Below are positions 17,618 through 26,125 of a stretch of DNA of 41,900 nt, in pieces. A model generated the notes under the pieces. It had not been told where the DNA came from, searched no databases, and saw only the letters and a list, made by a program, of their open reading frames with translations. The position numbers were made by a program, and so were the translations under genes. Origin of the DNA: an uncultured Muribaculaceae bacterium. Lineage in GTDB: Bacteria; Bacteroidota; Bacteroidia; Bacteroidales; Muribaculaceae. The stretch covers positions 1 through 41,900 of the forward strand of contig CAJUHM010000010.1 in NCBI GenBank assembly GCA_910586475.1, in the 5' to 3' direction. Numbering within the stretch: the first letter of the stretch is position 1; every line of letters starts with the position of its first letter.

Positions 17618-19090
17618 TCATCGGGCAGACAGCTTCGCATCCATCGCAGCGGCGGCCCGACGGCCGTCGCCCATCGCGAGGATAACCGTTGCCCCGCCAC
17701 GGACAATGTCGCCTCCGGCAAAGAGATTGCCGACGGATGATTCCATTGTCTGGGGGTCGACTTCGATTGTTCCCCGACGTGAGATCTGAAGCCCTTCGAC
17801 CGAATTCGGGATCAGCGGATTGGGCGAGACTCCGACACTGACAATGACCATATCGGTCTCGATCTCGTCGATCGCACCCGGGATCGGCTCGGGAGAGCGG
17901 CGGCCCGACTCGTCCGGCTCGCCGAGACGCATGCGCTGCAGGCGAACGGCACGGACGCGTCCCTGATCGTCGCCGAGATATTCGACCGGATTGGAAAGTG
18001 TCAGAAATTCGACTCCCTCCTCTTTCGCATGGGCGATCTCTTCGATTCTTGCAGGCATTTCAGCCTCGCTTCGGCGATAGACGATCATTGCTTTCTTGGC
18101 GCCCATCCGGCGGGCGGTCCGGACGGAGTCCATCGCGGTGTTACCGCCGCCGACAACCACCGCCCTGCGACCCCTGACAACAGGGGTGTCATTTCCGGAG
18201 AGTCCGGCACCCATCAGATTGACACGGGTCAGATATTCATTGCTTGACATGACGCCGGAGAGGTTTTCGCCGGGAATGCCCATGAAGCGTGGCAGACCGG
18301 CACCGGAGGCAACAAAGAGGCCATCGAAGCCAAGGCCGAGAAGATCGTCGCGGGTGAGAGTCTTGCCGATGATGCAGTCGCGGACAAATCTGACGCCGGC
18401 ATTTTCGAGCGCGGAGATCTCGTCGTCGACAATAGAGTTGGGAAGGCGGAATTCGGGTATGCCGTATTTCAGCACACCTCCGATTTCATGAAGAGCCTCA
18501 AACACGGTCACGTCATAACCGCGACGGGCCATTTCACCCGCAAAAGAGAGTCCGGCAGGTCCGCTTCCGGCCACTGCGATTTTCTTTGCCCCGGGAGCGG
18601 GGACTGTCGGTTCGGGCAACGATCCGCAAGCACGGGCATCGTCGGCTACGAAGCGTTCGAGATAGCCGATCGCAACGGGCTGTTTTTTCATCTTATGATA
18701 GATGCATCGGCTTTCGCACTGTTTTTCCTGAGGACAGACACGGCCGCAGACAGCGGGCAGCGCCGAATAGAAACGGATCACCCGCGCGGCTTCTTCGAAG
18801 CGTCCGCGCTCGACATTTTTTATAAAGCCGGGGATGTTGATCGAAACCGGACAACCGGTGACACACTGGGGATCGGGGCAGTCCATGCAACGCGTTGCCT
18901 CAAGGAGAGCCTGCTCACGGGAGAGCCCCGTATTGACCTCCATATTGCCGGAGATACGCTGCTGAGGAGGAAGTTGCGGCATCTCCACACGGGGGATTGA
19001 CGCCCGCTCACGCGCGCTTTTGGATTTGCGTAGTTCTTCGCGCCACGGCTCTACGCGCGGAGCCGTCATCATCGGATTTTCGTTTGCCAT
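17618..19090 (-). CDS. nfnB: NfnB/SudA-type NADPH oxidoreductase subunit (annotated as glutamate synthase small subunit)
   Basis: A 490-residue flavoprotein. The N-terminal domain has two cysteine sets for [4Fe-4S] clusters, C68/C71/C76/C80 and C115/C119/C125/C129. A first dinucleotide-binding site (VAGSGPAGL, FAD) lies near 173-181 and a second (VVVGGGNTAMD, NADPH) in the middle. These features are shared by GltD and NfnB. The gene beside it, 10 bp upstream, encodes the matching small subunit, and no glutamate synthase large subunit is present. NfnAB is therefore the better call: NADH-dependent reduced ferredoxin:NADP+ oxidoreductase, which couples ferredoxin and NADH oxidation to NADPH formation by flavin-based electron bifurcation in the cytoplasm. 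Confidence 0.88.
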   Translation of the reverse strand: MANENPMMTAPRVEPWREELRKSKSARERASIPRVEMPQLPPQQRISGNMEVNTGLSREQALLEATRCMDCPDPQCVTGCPVSINIPGFIKNVERGRFEEAARVIRFYSALPAVCGRVCPQEKQCESRCIYHKMKKQPVAIGYLERFVADDARACGSLPEPTVPAPGAKKIAVAGSGPAGLSFAGEMARRGYDVTVFEALHEIGGVLKYGIPEFRLPNSIVDDEISALENAGVRFVRDCIIGKTLTRDDLLGLGFDGLFVASGAGLPRFMGIPGENLSGVMSSNEYLTRVNLMGAGLSGNDTPVVRGRRAVVVGGGNTAMDSVRTARRMGAKKAMIVYRRSEAEMPARIEEIAHAKEEGVEFLTLSNPVEYLGDDQGRVRAVRLQRMRLGEPDESGRRSPEPIPGAIDEIETDMVIVSVGVSPNPLIPNSVEGLQISRRGTIEVDPQTMESSVGNLFAGGDIVRGGATVILAMGDGRRAAAAMDAKLSAR

Positions 19091-19100
19091 AACAGTGTTG

Positions 19101-19880
19101 TCAGTTGTTTTTTAGCCTCATTATCATTTCATCAAAGTCGACCTGGTGGGCGTCGAATTCGGGTCCGTCGATGCAGACGAAGCGAGTCTTGCCCCCGACG
19201 GTCACGCGGCAAGCGCCACACATACCCGTTCCGTCGACCATCACAGTGTTGAGCGAAACCATTGTCGGGATCGAGTGGGCCTCGGTCGCTTTCGCCACAA
19301 ATTTCATCATGACAGCAGGTCCGATCGCCACAACCTGATCTACCTTCTCACGGGCAATGACCGCCTCAAGGCCGTCGGTCACAAGCCCCTTGTCGCCGAG
19401 CGATCCGTCGTCGGTCATAATGATCAGTTCGTCGCACCATTCGCTGACCTGATCGCGGAGAATCACCAGCGGTGCGGTGCGGGCGGCAAGAATGGCCACA
19501 ACGCGGTTGCTGGCCTGCTTCATGGCCTTTATTATAGGAAGAAGCGGGGCAACTCCTACCCCACCTCCACAGCAGACAACCGTGCCTACTTTTTCGATAT
19601 GGGTCGCACGCCCGAGAGGTCCTACTATATCGGTGAAACCATCGCCGACTTCAAGCGAACAGATCTTTCGTGTGGAGACACCAACAGCCTGGACCACGAG
19701 CGTTATTGTGCCGCGTTTCATGTCGGCGTCGGCAATGGTCAGGGGAATGCGCTCACCCCCCTCCCCGACTCTCACAATTACAAAATGGCCCGGACGGCGG
19801 GCGTGGGCAATCAGGGGAGCCTCGACTTCAAATTTCGCGACATTTTCGGAAAACCATTCCTTGTCAATTATTTTATACAT
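19101..19880 (-). CDS. nfnA: NfnA/SudB-type ferredoxin-NADP reductase subunit (PyrK-like)
   Basis: A 259-residue protein of the ferredoxin-NADP reductase fold, like dihydroorotate dehydrogenase electron-transfer subunit PyrK. The FAD-binding RxxPLT-like stretch reads RIPLTIAD, the NAD-binding loop is GGGVGVAPLLPI, and the C-terminal [2Fe-2S] loop has GMCGACRVTVGGKTRFVC. It pairs with NfnB 10 bp downstream. In the studied Thermotoga NfnAB, this subunit binds NAD(H) and the other carries the bifurcating FAD. A -7 box (TAAATTTG) lies at 19946-19939. Confidence 0.87.
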   Translation of the reverse strand: MYKIIDKEWFSENVAKFEVEAPLIAHARRPGHFVIVRVGEGGERIPLTIADADMKRGTITLVVQAVGVSTRKICSLEVGDGFTDIVGPLGRATHIEKVGTVVCCGGGVGVAPLLPIIKAMKQASNRVVAILAARTAPLVILRDQVSEWCDELIIMTDDGSLGDKGLVTDGLEAVIAREKVDQVVAIGPAVMMKFVAKATEAHSIPTMVSLNTVMVDGTGMCGACRVTVGGKTRFVCIDGPEFDAHQVDFDEMIMRLKNN

Positions 19881-19938
19881 ATATGGCTGATAGATTTTTG
19901 AATGACGGTCAGCCGCCTAAAAGCGACGACATTTTCCG

Positions 19939-19946
19939 CAAATTTA
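19939..19946 (-). promoter_or_regulatory. -7 box of nfnAB
   Basis: TAAATTTG on the minus strand, 59 bp before the nfnA ATG. The nearest TTTG upstream is 25 nt away, longer than the usual 19-20 nt. Confidence 0.45.
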
Positions 19947-20022
19947 CCACAAAAAAAGCAATTAGAGACGTCAAAGTCCAATAAAAACACTGCAAGAAAT
20001 GTCAAATTTGCAGAAAAACCCG

Positions 20023-20030
20023 TAACTTTG
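20023..20030 (+). promoter_or_regulatory. -7 box of the C1 peptidase gene
   Basis: TAACTTTG lies 35 bp before the ATG at 20066; the -33 element is not clear. It is divergent from the nfnAB box. Confidence 0.55.
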
Positions 20031-20065
20031 CTTACAAAACCAAACAAAACGATCCACACATATCA

Positions 20066-21271
20066 ATGAAAAGAATTATTTTTGGAGCTATGGCGGCTCT
20101 GGTAGCCGGCGGAGCTTATGCCGCCGACGACAAGGCATCGGCCCCCGACAGCATGGGATTCAAGTTTACTGATGTCAAGCTGGTCAAGACCACTCCGGTC
20201 AAGGATCAGAACAAATCGGGAACATGCTGGTGTTTCTCAGGACTCTCGTTTTATGAAGACGAGATTCTGCGTAAGACAGGTAAGGAAATGGACCTTTCGG
20301 AAATGTTTGTCGTGCGTCACTGCTACAATGACAAGGCCGACCGCTACGTCCGCATGTATGGCGAAACAAACTTCTCACAAGGCGGTTCGGGGCTTGATGT
20401 TCCTTATGTCTGGGAAACCTACGGAATTGTTCCTGAAGAAGCCTACCGCGGCCTGAACTACGGCGAGGACAAACACTCGCATTATGAAATGGCCGATGTA
20501 CTGACCGGAGTTGTCAAGGCTGTTGTGAAGAAACCGGGCAAACGCCTGTCAACAGCATGGCGCAAGGCCCTCAACGGAGTTCTCGACGCTTATCTGGGAG
20601 AGCTTCCCGAAACATTCACCTACGAAGGCAAGAGCTATACGCCGCAGTCATTTGCAGCGTCGCTTCCGATCAAGCCGGAAGATTACGTCGCGATCACTTC
20701 GTTCAGCCACCATCCGTTCTACCGTCCGTTTGTTCTTGAAGTTTCAGACAACTGGCTCGCAGGACAATATCACAACGTCACAATCGACGAGCTTCAGGAG
20801 ATCGTCGACAATGCGCTCGACAAAGGCTATTCGGTCAACTGGGCGGCAGATGTCAGCGAAGGCGGCTTCAAGTGGAACAACGGTTTCGCCGTCATGCCAA
20901 AAGAGAAAAAAGGCGCAGACATGGATGGAACCGAGCTTGCACGCTGGGTGAAACTCTCCGATAAGGACCGTGAGGCCGAACGCTTCAAATTCAACGGTCC
21001 GGTTGAAGAGATGGAAATCACTCAGGAAGTCCGCCAGGAGATGTTCGACCGTCAGGAGACTACCGACGACCACGGAATGGTCATTGTCGGCAAAGCAGTG
21101 GACCAGAATGGCAATCCTTACTATAAGGTGAAGAACTCATGGGACACAAACCAGATCTATGACGGATACTTCTATGTTTCCGTCCCCTACTTCCGCGCCA
21201 AGACAATGGACATCTATCTCAACAAGGAAGCCGTTCCCTCGGCAATTCTCAAGAAGCTTAATCTAAAGTAA
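20066..21271 (+). CDS. Exported papain-fold cysteine peptidase (C1B, bleomycin hydrolase/PepC-like)
   Basis: A 401-residue protein with a signal peptide (about 1-20, ending AYAA). The papain triad is visible: oxyanion glutamine Q48 and catalytic C54 in QNKSGTCWCF, H336 in DDHGMVI and N357 in VKNSWD. An insert of more than 200 residues between Cys and His is typical of C1B aminopeptidases (PepC, bleomycin hydrolase). Unlike cytoplasmic PepC it is exported, and its C-terminus (LKKLNLK) is close to the end of the fold, so trimming activity in the periplasm is a reasonable guess. It is followed by a strong hairpin shared with the convergent muramidase gene. Confidence 0.87.
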   Translation: MKRIIFGAMAALVAGGAYAADDKASAPDSMGFKFTDVKLVKTTPVKDQNKSGTCWCFSGLSFYEDEILRKTGKEMDLSEMFVVRHCYNDKADRYVRMYGETNFSQGGSGLDVPYVWETYGIVPEEAYRGLNYGEDKHSHYEMADVLTGVVKAVVKKPGKRLSTAWRKALNGVLDAYLGELPETFTYEGKSYTPQSFAASLPIKPEDYVAITSFSHHPFYRPFVLEVSDNWLAGQYHNVTIDELQEIVDNALDKGYSVNWAADVSEGGFKWNNGFAVMPKEKKGADMDGTELARWVKLSDKDREAERFKFNGPVEEMEITQEVRQEMFDRQETTDDHGMVIVGKAVDQNGNPYYKVKNSWDTNQIYDGYFYVSVPYFRAKTMDIYLNKEAVPSAILKKLNLK

Positions 21272-21283
21272 GCCCCCCACTAT

Positions 21284-21333
21284 AAAACAGACGGTGTGCC
21301 AGAATATGAAAATTCTGGCACACCGTCTGTTTT
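21284..21333. terminator. Bidirectional terminator between the C1 peptidase and muramidase genes
   Basis: A perfect 22-bp stem (19-bp core ACAGACGGTGTGCCAGAAT extended by A-T pairs) closes a 6-nt loop (ATGAAA). It is flanked by A-runs on the left and T-runs on the right, so it works in both directions for the convergent genes. It shares the core GTGTGnCAGA with hairpins at 26010, 28813 and 34133. Confidence 0.9.
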
Positions 21334-21343
21334 TATGGGAAAG

Positions 21344-22099
21344 TCAGCGTTTATGACGGGCATATGATGCGGCGAGGCGCGTATGGTAGCCGCGCGAGGC
21401 GTAGGAGGTGCCGTTGTACATGCGGGCGAATGCGCTCCAGTTTCTCGTCCGAAGATGAGGAAGCATTCCCGAATTAGTCACGAAGTCGGCAAAGAGTTCA
21501 AGCTGTGAACGCTCTGAGCGTGACATCTTTTCGACAAACTCGTCGATCGAACCGCATCCGCATCGACGCCAGTTGAATCCTCCGATCTGAAACATACCCC
21601 AGAAGCACCCCTGGATTGCGGTTTCGTGGTGGATCGTGCGGGCGGCTTTCAGACGGGCGTGCTGTGCGGCCTGGGTTGAGCCACCGTAGCGCGATGCATT
21701 TGGCCGAGAAAAGACAATCGCGTGGCTTTTATAGTATTTCGAGAGGTTGATTCCGTTTTTGCCCGCAAATTTGCGGAACATTGACATGTCGAAATTGATT
21801 ATCGGCATTCCGGCTTTGTAGAATCCTTCATGGGCTGCTCCGGCTTCGATCTCGACTACGGCCTTGATGGTTGCGATTTCAATGCCGAGACGGTCGGCGA
21901 CTTCGCGATAGTCGTCGTCCGTGAGTCGCGAGATGGCGTCGGCGGTCGTTTCGGATTTCTCAACTTCTGATTTTAAAGTGTCGACAGCAGCCGGAGCTGT
22001 CCGTCGGACCGGACGGCGCGTCTTGTGACCGGCGGGCGAGGCCACGATCGATCCGAAGAGCAATGTCGCGGTCAGCCCTGTCAGGATTTTCTTTTTCAT
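21344..22099 (-). CDS. Exported N-acetylmuramidase-family protein
   Basis: A 251-residue protein with a signal peptide (about 1-21, ending ASPA). A basic linker (about 25-60) comes next, then a domain of the N-acetylmuramidase type (DUF3380, about 65-250): DYREVADRLGIEIATIKAVVEIEAG near the start, INFDMSMF in the middle, and CFWGMFQIGGFNWR. The glutamates in VVEIEAG are candidates for the acid catalyst. Phage and bacterial members cut the MurNAc-GlcNAc bond of peptidoglycan. No phage genes are nearby, so this is probably a host cell-wall enzyme. It lies 123 bp after pepD on the same strand. Confidence 0.8.
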   Translation of the reverse strand: MKKKILTGLTATLLFGSIVASPAGHKTRRPVRRTAPAAVDTLKSEVEKSETTADAISRLTDDDYREVADRLGIEIATIKAVVEIEAGAAHEGFYKAGMPIINFDMSMFRKFAGKNGINLSKYYKSHAIVFSRPNASRYGGSTQAAQHARLKAARTIHHETAIQGCFWGMFQIGGFNWRRCGCGSIDEFVEKMSRSERSQLELFADFVTNSGMLPHLRTRNWSAFARMYNGTSYASRGYHTRLAASYARHKR

Positions 22100-22127
22100 G
22101 GGATCAAAAACAGATTATTATAGGTTA

Positions 22128-22172
22128 TGGCTCTCCGTCCGAAGCCTAAACCGGGCCGCGGGCGAAGAGCCA
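22128..22172 (-). other. Intercistronic hairpin between pepD and the muramidase gene
   Basis: TGGCTCT at 22128-22134 and AGAGCCA at 22166-22172 form a 7-bp stem around a GC-rich 31-nt loop that can pair further. On the minus strand it stands before the muramidase start and is followed by CTGTTTTTG about 25 nt later. It may be an attenuator or mRNA-stabilising structure. Confidence 0.35.
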
Positions 22173-22222
22173 CAAGTCATAGGTGAGTGATGCAGGACGG
22201 ACCGTAGTCCGCCAGCCGGCTA

Positions 22223-23683
22223 TTATTTCTTCGTTTCGGCAACTTTTGCAAGAGTGAGCTTAAGCTGCTCGTAGAAACGTTCGACCGCGGGAATATACAT
22301 TCTCTCGGAGGGAGAATGGACGTCGCGCAGAGTCGGACCGAACGAAACCATGTCGAGATGGGGATATTTTTCGAGGAAAAGACCGCATTCGAGACCGGCG
22401 TGGATGGCTTTGATCGCGGGGGTGATTCCGTAAAGCTCACGATAAGCCTCGCTGGCCATTTTCATGATCGGTGACTCCATGTTGGGCTTCCATCCGGGAT
22501 AGCCTTCGCCGTGGGTCACTTCAGCGCCGGCGAGAAGGAAGTGGGCCTCGACCTGATTTGCGATGTCCCATTTGCGGCTGTCGACTGACGATCGCTGGCT
22601 TGTCGTCACAACGATTTTATTGTCGGAAACCATTTTGACAGAGGCAAGGTTGGTCGAAGTCTCGACAAGACCTTCAAGGTCGCGGCTCATCGAAATGACG
22701 CCGTGGGGAGCGGAATAGACGGCGCGGATGACTGCGAGAGAGGTTTTGGAGTCAACACAGAATTCGGGCATATCCGCCGATTCGAGAGTCAGCTCAAGGG
22801 TCGGCTCGATGTCGGAATATTCGTCGCGGACATCTGCCACATACTTATTGAACATCGCGCAGAGGTCGTCTTTCTTCGAAGAATGGATTCCGACAATGGC
22901 ATGAGCGGCACGGGGAATCGCATTACGGAGATTACCGCCGTCGATTTCGGAGAGGACGAGTTCATAGCGGGCGGCAACGTTGAAGAGGAAGCGGCAGAGG
23001 AGTTTGTTGGCGTTTGCGCGTCCGAGATGGATGTCGCCTCCGGAGTGTCCGCCCTGTCCGTTGAGCACACTAAGGCGCAGATAGTGGAAGTCCTTGGGTG
23101 ACATCGTGCGGTTGTAGGTAAAGGTGCAGACAGTGTCGACACCTCCGGCACATCCGACGAAAATCTCGGCATCGTCCTCGGAGTCGAGGTTAATGAGAAT
23201 GTCGCCGTCGATCATGCCCTCACCAATGTTGAACGCACCGGTCATTCCGGTCTCCTCGTCCATTGTAAAGAGAGCCTCGACGGGTCCGTGGGTCACAGAG
23301 GGGTCGATCAGGAGGGCAAGGCCGGCGGCGACACCGATACCATTGTCGGCGCCGAGAGTCGTTCCGTCGGCACGCACCCAGTCTCCGTCGATGACAGTCG
23401 TGATCGGAGTAGTAGTGAAATCGAAGGATTTATCGTTTGACTCGCAGACCATGTCCATATGGCCCTGAAGGATAACCTTAGGAGCGTTTTCGTGACCGGG
23501 AGTGGCAGGGATGTTTATAGCGACGTTGCCTACTTCATCGGTCTTCGCTTCGAGATTGTGGGCTTTGGCAAAATCGAGGATGAAGCTACGGATCTTTTCT
23601 TCCTTCTTCGACGGGCGGGGAATACGTGTGATCTCATCGAAAATCGTGAATACCTCGCGCGGTTTAAGTTCGGATACTTTCAT
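22223..23683 (-). CDS. pepD: Aminoacyl-histidine dipeptidase (M20 family, PepD)
   Basis: A 486-residue cytosolic di-zinc metallopeptidase (cytosol non-specific dipeptidase, Xaa-His dipeptidase). Zinc-site motifs seen are ILQGHMDMV (His, Asp), LGADNGIG (bridging Asp), TMDEETGMTGA (catalytic Glu and zinc Glu), LDSED (Asp), and HAGLECG near the C-terminus (His). Length and motif order match E. coli PepD. It hydrolyses dipeptides, including carnosine-type ones, in peptide recycling. No signal peptide is present. No clear promoter box is visible in the 204 bp upstream. Confidence 0.93.
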   Translation of the reverse strand: MKVSELKPREVFTIFDEITRIPRPSKKEEKIRSFILDFAKAHNLEAKTDEVGNVAINIPATPGHENAPKVILQGHMDMVCESNDKSFDFTTTPITTVIDGDWVRADGTTLGADNGIGVAAGLALLIDPSVTHGPVEALFTMDEETGMTGAFNIGEGMIDGDILINLDSEDDAEIFVGCAGGVDTVCTFTYNRTMSPKDFHYLRLSVLNGQGGHSGGDIHLGRANANKLLCRFLFNVAARYELVLSEIDGGNLRNAIPRAAHAIVGIHSSKKDDLCAMFNKYVADVRDEYSDIEPTLELTLESADMPEFCVDSKTSLAVIRAVYSAPHGVISMSRDLEGLVETSTNLASVKMVSDNKIVVTTSQRSSVDSRKWDIANQVEAHFLLAGAEVTHGEGYPGWKPNMESPIMKMASEAYRELYGITPAIKAIHAGLECGLFLEKYPHLDMVSFGPTLRDVHSPSERMYIPAVERFYEQLKLTLAKVAETKK

Positions 23684-23856
23684 TTTTGATAGTGTTATGA
23701 TTTTTACGGTTTGTAAAATAGATTATCAACGCATTATTGTCGCCCGAAAGGGTACTAATCCGACCCCAAACGACAAAATATGTTAAATAATGAGCTAAGA
23801 GGACCACAAGTTACAAAATAAAATTGACTTTTAGCAAAAAATTTCAGCATCTTTCA

Positions 23857-23864
23857 TATATTTG
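23857..23864 (+). promoter_or_regulatory. -7 box of the small membrane protein/OmpH-like pair
   Basis: TATATTTG followed by CA lies 24 bp before the ATG at 23888, without a clear -33 element. Confidence 0.55.
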
Positions 23865-23887
23865 CATTGCAAAAGCACATCGAAAGC

Positions 23888-24055
23888 ATGTATACGCTAT
23901 TTTTAACCATTATTCTCATCGCCGCAGCTTTTGTTTTGCTCGGCATAAAGGTTCTGTTTGTTAAAAACGGCAAATTCCCCTCGGGACATGCACATGATCT
24001 TCCCGCACTGAAAGAGCGTGGCCGGCGTGCAGACCAAAAAAGAACAAAACAATAA
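23888..24055 (+). CDS. Small single-helix membrane protein
   Basis: A 55-residue protein: one N-terminal transmembrane helix (MYTLFLTIILIAAAFVLLGI), then VLFVKNGKFPSGHAHDLPALKERG and a basic tail. Short proteins with a helix followed by a K.G.FP.. segment are common in Bacteroidales and have no known function. The ATG at 23888 is chosen because it begins exactly at the helix and follows a -7 box. The OmpH-like lipoprotein starts 46 bp downstream on the same strand, so they may be co-transcribed. Confidence 0.65.
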   Translation: MYTLFLTIILIAAAFVLLGIKVLFVKNGKFPSGHAHDLPALKERGRRADQKRTKQ

Positions 24056-24101
24056 CGATAAACTCAAGATCAAAACAGTCTATCATTTTTTCAACCAGAC
24101 A

Positions 24102-24710
24102 ATGAAAAAGCTTATTTTTGCAACTCTCTCATTAGGTGCTATTCTGGCTTCCGCTACGATAACCGGCTGCGACGGCAACGAACAGACCGACGCGAAAGCA
24201 GCAACTCCCGACAGCACAGCGGCCGTCAAAGCCCAGGAACAGGCACTTAAGATCCGCTACATCGACGGCGACTCGGTCACAGCCAACTACAATTTCGCCA
24301 AGGATCTGAAAGAGTCGGCAGTAAGAGCTTACAGCAAGCTCGAAGCCGCGCAGCAGTCGCGCCAGAACGAACTCCAGAACTTCGGTAAAAGCATCGATTC
24401 GAAAATGAAAACCAACGGCTATCTGACCGAAGAGAGTTACAAAGCCGACGTCATGAAGTTTCAGAAGATGCAGTCGGACGCCGAAAACCATCTCGCAAAC
24501 CTGCAGCGCAACACTGAAATCGAACTCGCCCAGCAACAGCAGCAGCTCAATGACTCGATCGAAGCTTTCATAAAGGAATATAACAAGACAAAGGGCTATG
24601 ACGCCATTCTGTTTAAAGCCGCTGGCGTTTATTTCAATCCGGCTCTCGACATCACTCAGGAAGTGATCAAAGGCCTCAACGAACGCTACAACAAAGTCAC
24701 CAAAAAATAA
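24102..24710 (+). CDS. Skp/OmpH-like lipoprotein
   Basis: A 202-residue lipoprotein with lipidated C23 (TITGC). After a short Ala/Thr/Asp-rich linker, the core reads IRYIDGDSVTANYNFAKDLKE, followed by a long charged, Gln-rich helix pair (about 75-165) and a final small beta element. This is the Skp/OmpH layout: a small beta hub with two long coiled-coil arms that hold unfolded outer-membrane proteins in the periplasm. Lipidation differs from classical soluble Skp. The frame is open further upstream to 24018, but the hydrophobic signal begins at 24102. A T-rich terminator follows at 24793. Confidence 0.82.
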   Translation: MKKLIFATLSLGAILASATITGCDGNEQTDAKAATPDSTAAVKAQEQALKIRYIDGDSVTANYNFAKDLKESAVRAYSKLEAAQQSRQNELQNFGKSIDSKMKTNGYLTEESYKADVMKFQKMQSDAENHLANLQRNTEIELAQQQQQLNDSIEAFIKEYNKTKGYDAILFKAAGVYFNPALDITQEVIKGLNERYNKVTKK

Positions 24711-24792
24711 CGACTTCCGGTAGCCGGGCCACGCGGAAGCAACCGCTCCCCCTCACACCACACCGTCGCCAACCGGAATGAACCGGCAAAAT

Positions 24793-24831
24793 CTCGTCTG
24801 CATGCCAATCGGGGCGGCAGACGAGTTTTTT
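24793..24831 (+). terminator. Terminator of the OmpH-like gene
   Basis: CTCGTCTGC and GCAGACGAG form a 9-bp stem with an inner GCC/GGC pair, directly followed by TTTTTT. Confidence 0.85.
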
Positions 24832-24873
24832 CAACCCGGACATTCGGACTGAATGCCGGCGAAACAAAAAGGA

Positions 24874-25125
24874 TCAGTCCTGACGTCTGTCGTCGTCGCC
24901 ATCCCTGTCAAAACGGCGCCTGAGGGATATGATGCCGACTACAATAGCCACCGCAGCCGCCAGAGCTACGATCAGTCCGATATAGAAAATCACCTTAAGG
25001 GCCACACAAAGCCCGACCACTCCGGCAACTATGCCGGCAATGAAGATGATGACGACTAATGTGACTTTTGCTTTCGACGAACTGCGTCCGCTGCCGGTAG
25101 ACCCGATTAAGTTCTGATTTGCCAT
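24874..25125 (-). CDS. Small two-helix membrane protein
   Basis: An 83-residue protein with a polar Ser/Gly-rich N-terminus (about 1-19) and two adjacent hydrophobic helices (about 20-42 and 44-66). A strongly charged tail rich in Arg and Asp follows (RRRFDRDGDDDRRQD). I recognise no family. It stands alone on the minus strand, convergent with the OmpH-like gene. No promoter box is visible in the 222 bp to the next gene (25126-25347), which holds nothing else recognisable. Confidence 0.6.
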   Translation of the reverse strand: MANQNLIGSTGSGRSSSKAKVTLVVIIFIAGIVAGVVGLCVALKVIFYIGLIVALAAAVAIVVGIISLRRRFDRDGDDDRRQD

Positions 25126-25347
25126 AGGTTTTATTCTTGAATGTTATCTGAGCATGATAGGCGCGAATTCCGGAAGCGACTGTGACAGGAAACTGTATGC
25201 GACAACCGCAACTCCCGCTTTATTTCAAGATGTGAACACTGCAACAGACAGAATCGTTCATTTTTAACGCGCAGAAGACACTGCCGCACCCATCCCGGAC
25301 TCCCGAAGACTGTTTAGAAATCAATTTCCAAAGAATCCAATCTCAAC

Positions 25348-25956
25348 ATGAAACCGAACAAACATCTGCTTTTTATTTTTGTAGCAGTCCTTGCTCTGCT
25401 CCTTCCGACCGGAGCCAAGGCCCAGCTCCGCTACGGGCTCAATCTCGGAGGCAGTTTTGCCGATGCGACAATAGACCGGTCGCCGGGTTATGACCTCGTC
25501 AACCGAAGCGGATTCAGAGGTGGCCTCTCGCTCGAATATCAGCTCCCGACCTGCGGACTGGCATTTGACGCCTCCGTGCTCTACAACCGCTTCAACACCC
25601 GCCTGCGGAACACATCGCAAGATAAGATAGATTTCGGCCGAGACTACCTCGAGGTGCCGATCCACATAAAATATAAGTTCTGGCTTCCTGCGACTTCAAA
25701 CCTCGTCGCCCCGATGGTACTGACCGGACCGTCGCTGCTATGGCACCTCTCCTCCAACGACAGTCCGTTGAAAGTAAGGCGGTTTCAGCCCGGATGGAAT
25801 GTCGGCGTCGGTCTCGACATCGCCAACATCCTTCAGATCAGCGGAGGCTATCGGTTCGGCCTGACAGACATTGCAAAGGAATTCGGGCCCGCACCGCAAA
25901 CAAGAATAAAGAGTTCGGGATTCTTCCTGTCGGCTTTGCTTCTGTTTGACTTCTGA
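25348..25956 (+). CDS. PorT-like outer-membrane beta-barrel protein
   Basis: A 202-residue protein with a signal peptide (about 1-25, ending AKAQ). An eight-strand barrel of the PorT/outer-membrane protein beta-barrel type follows: LRYGLNLGGSFAD, GFRGGLSLEYQL, YLEVPIHIKYKF in the middle, GWNVGVGLDI and a C-terminal LLFDF. The L-E-V-P-I/L-x-x-K-Y strand is a common mark of this Bacteroidetes family. PorT itself takes part in type IX secretion, but most relatives are of unknown function, so I claim only the fold. It ends at a strong hairpin shared with dnaA. Confidence 0.8.
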   Translation: MKPNKHLLFIFVAVLALLLPTGAKAQLRYGLNLGGSFADATIDRSPGYDLVNRSGFRGGLSLEYQLPTCGLAFDASVLYNRFNTRLRNTSQDKIDFGRDYLEVPIHIKYKFWLPATSNLVAPMVLTGPSLLWHLSSNDSPLKVRRFQPGWNVGVGLDIANILQISGGYRFGLTDIAKEFGPAPQTRIKSSGFFLSALLLFDF

Positions 25957-26009
25957 GAGAGTGTTTGTTTAAAGACCCCATTCCCTCCACCAATATCAGC
26001 TCATAAGGC

Positions 26010-26053
26010 GACAGTGTGGCAGAATCAAATGATTCTGCCACACTGTCGTTTTC
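26010..26053. terminator. Hairpin between the PorT-like gene and dnaA
   Basis: An 18-bp perfect stem (arms 26010-26027 and 26032-26049) with loop AAAT is followed on the plus strand by TTTTC. It lies between convergent stops and contains the core GTGTGGCAGA shared with other gene-end hairpins in the window. The T-run is short on the plus strand and absent on the minus strand. Confidence 0.75.
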
Positions 26054-26125
26054 TTGAAGCACAAAAAACTGTGGTTGCCGGATCGCTGCCGACGGGGAGG
26101 CCAACAGTGTGGCGTCTCCGTTTCG

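Noticed and set aside
18488..19901. Plus-strand frames opposite nfnB and nfnA
   Set aside because: Both antisense to intact enzymes with clear cofactor motifs; products show no domain or signal.
24018..24060. Possible frameshift joining the small membrane protein to the downstream frame
   Set aside because: The alternative tail reads plausibly, but I cannot establish the family's true C-terminus by eye, and the existing 55-residue frame is self-consistent.
24018..24101. 28-codon N-terminal extension of the OmpH-like lipoprotein
   Set aside because: It overlaps the small membrane protein gene and would hide the lipoprotein signal peptide that begins at 24102.
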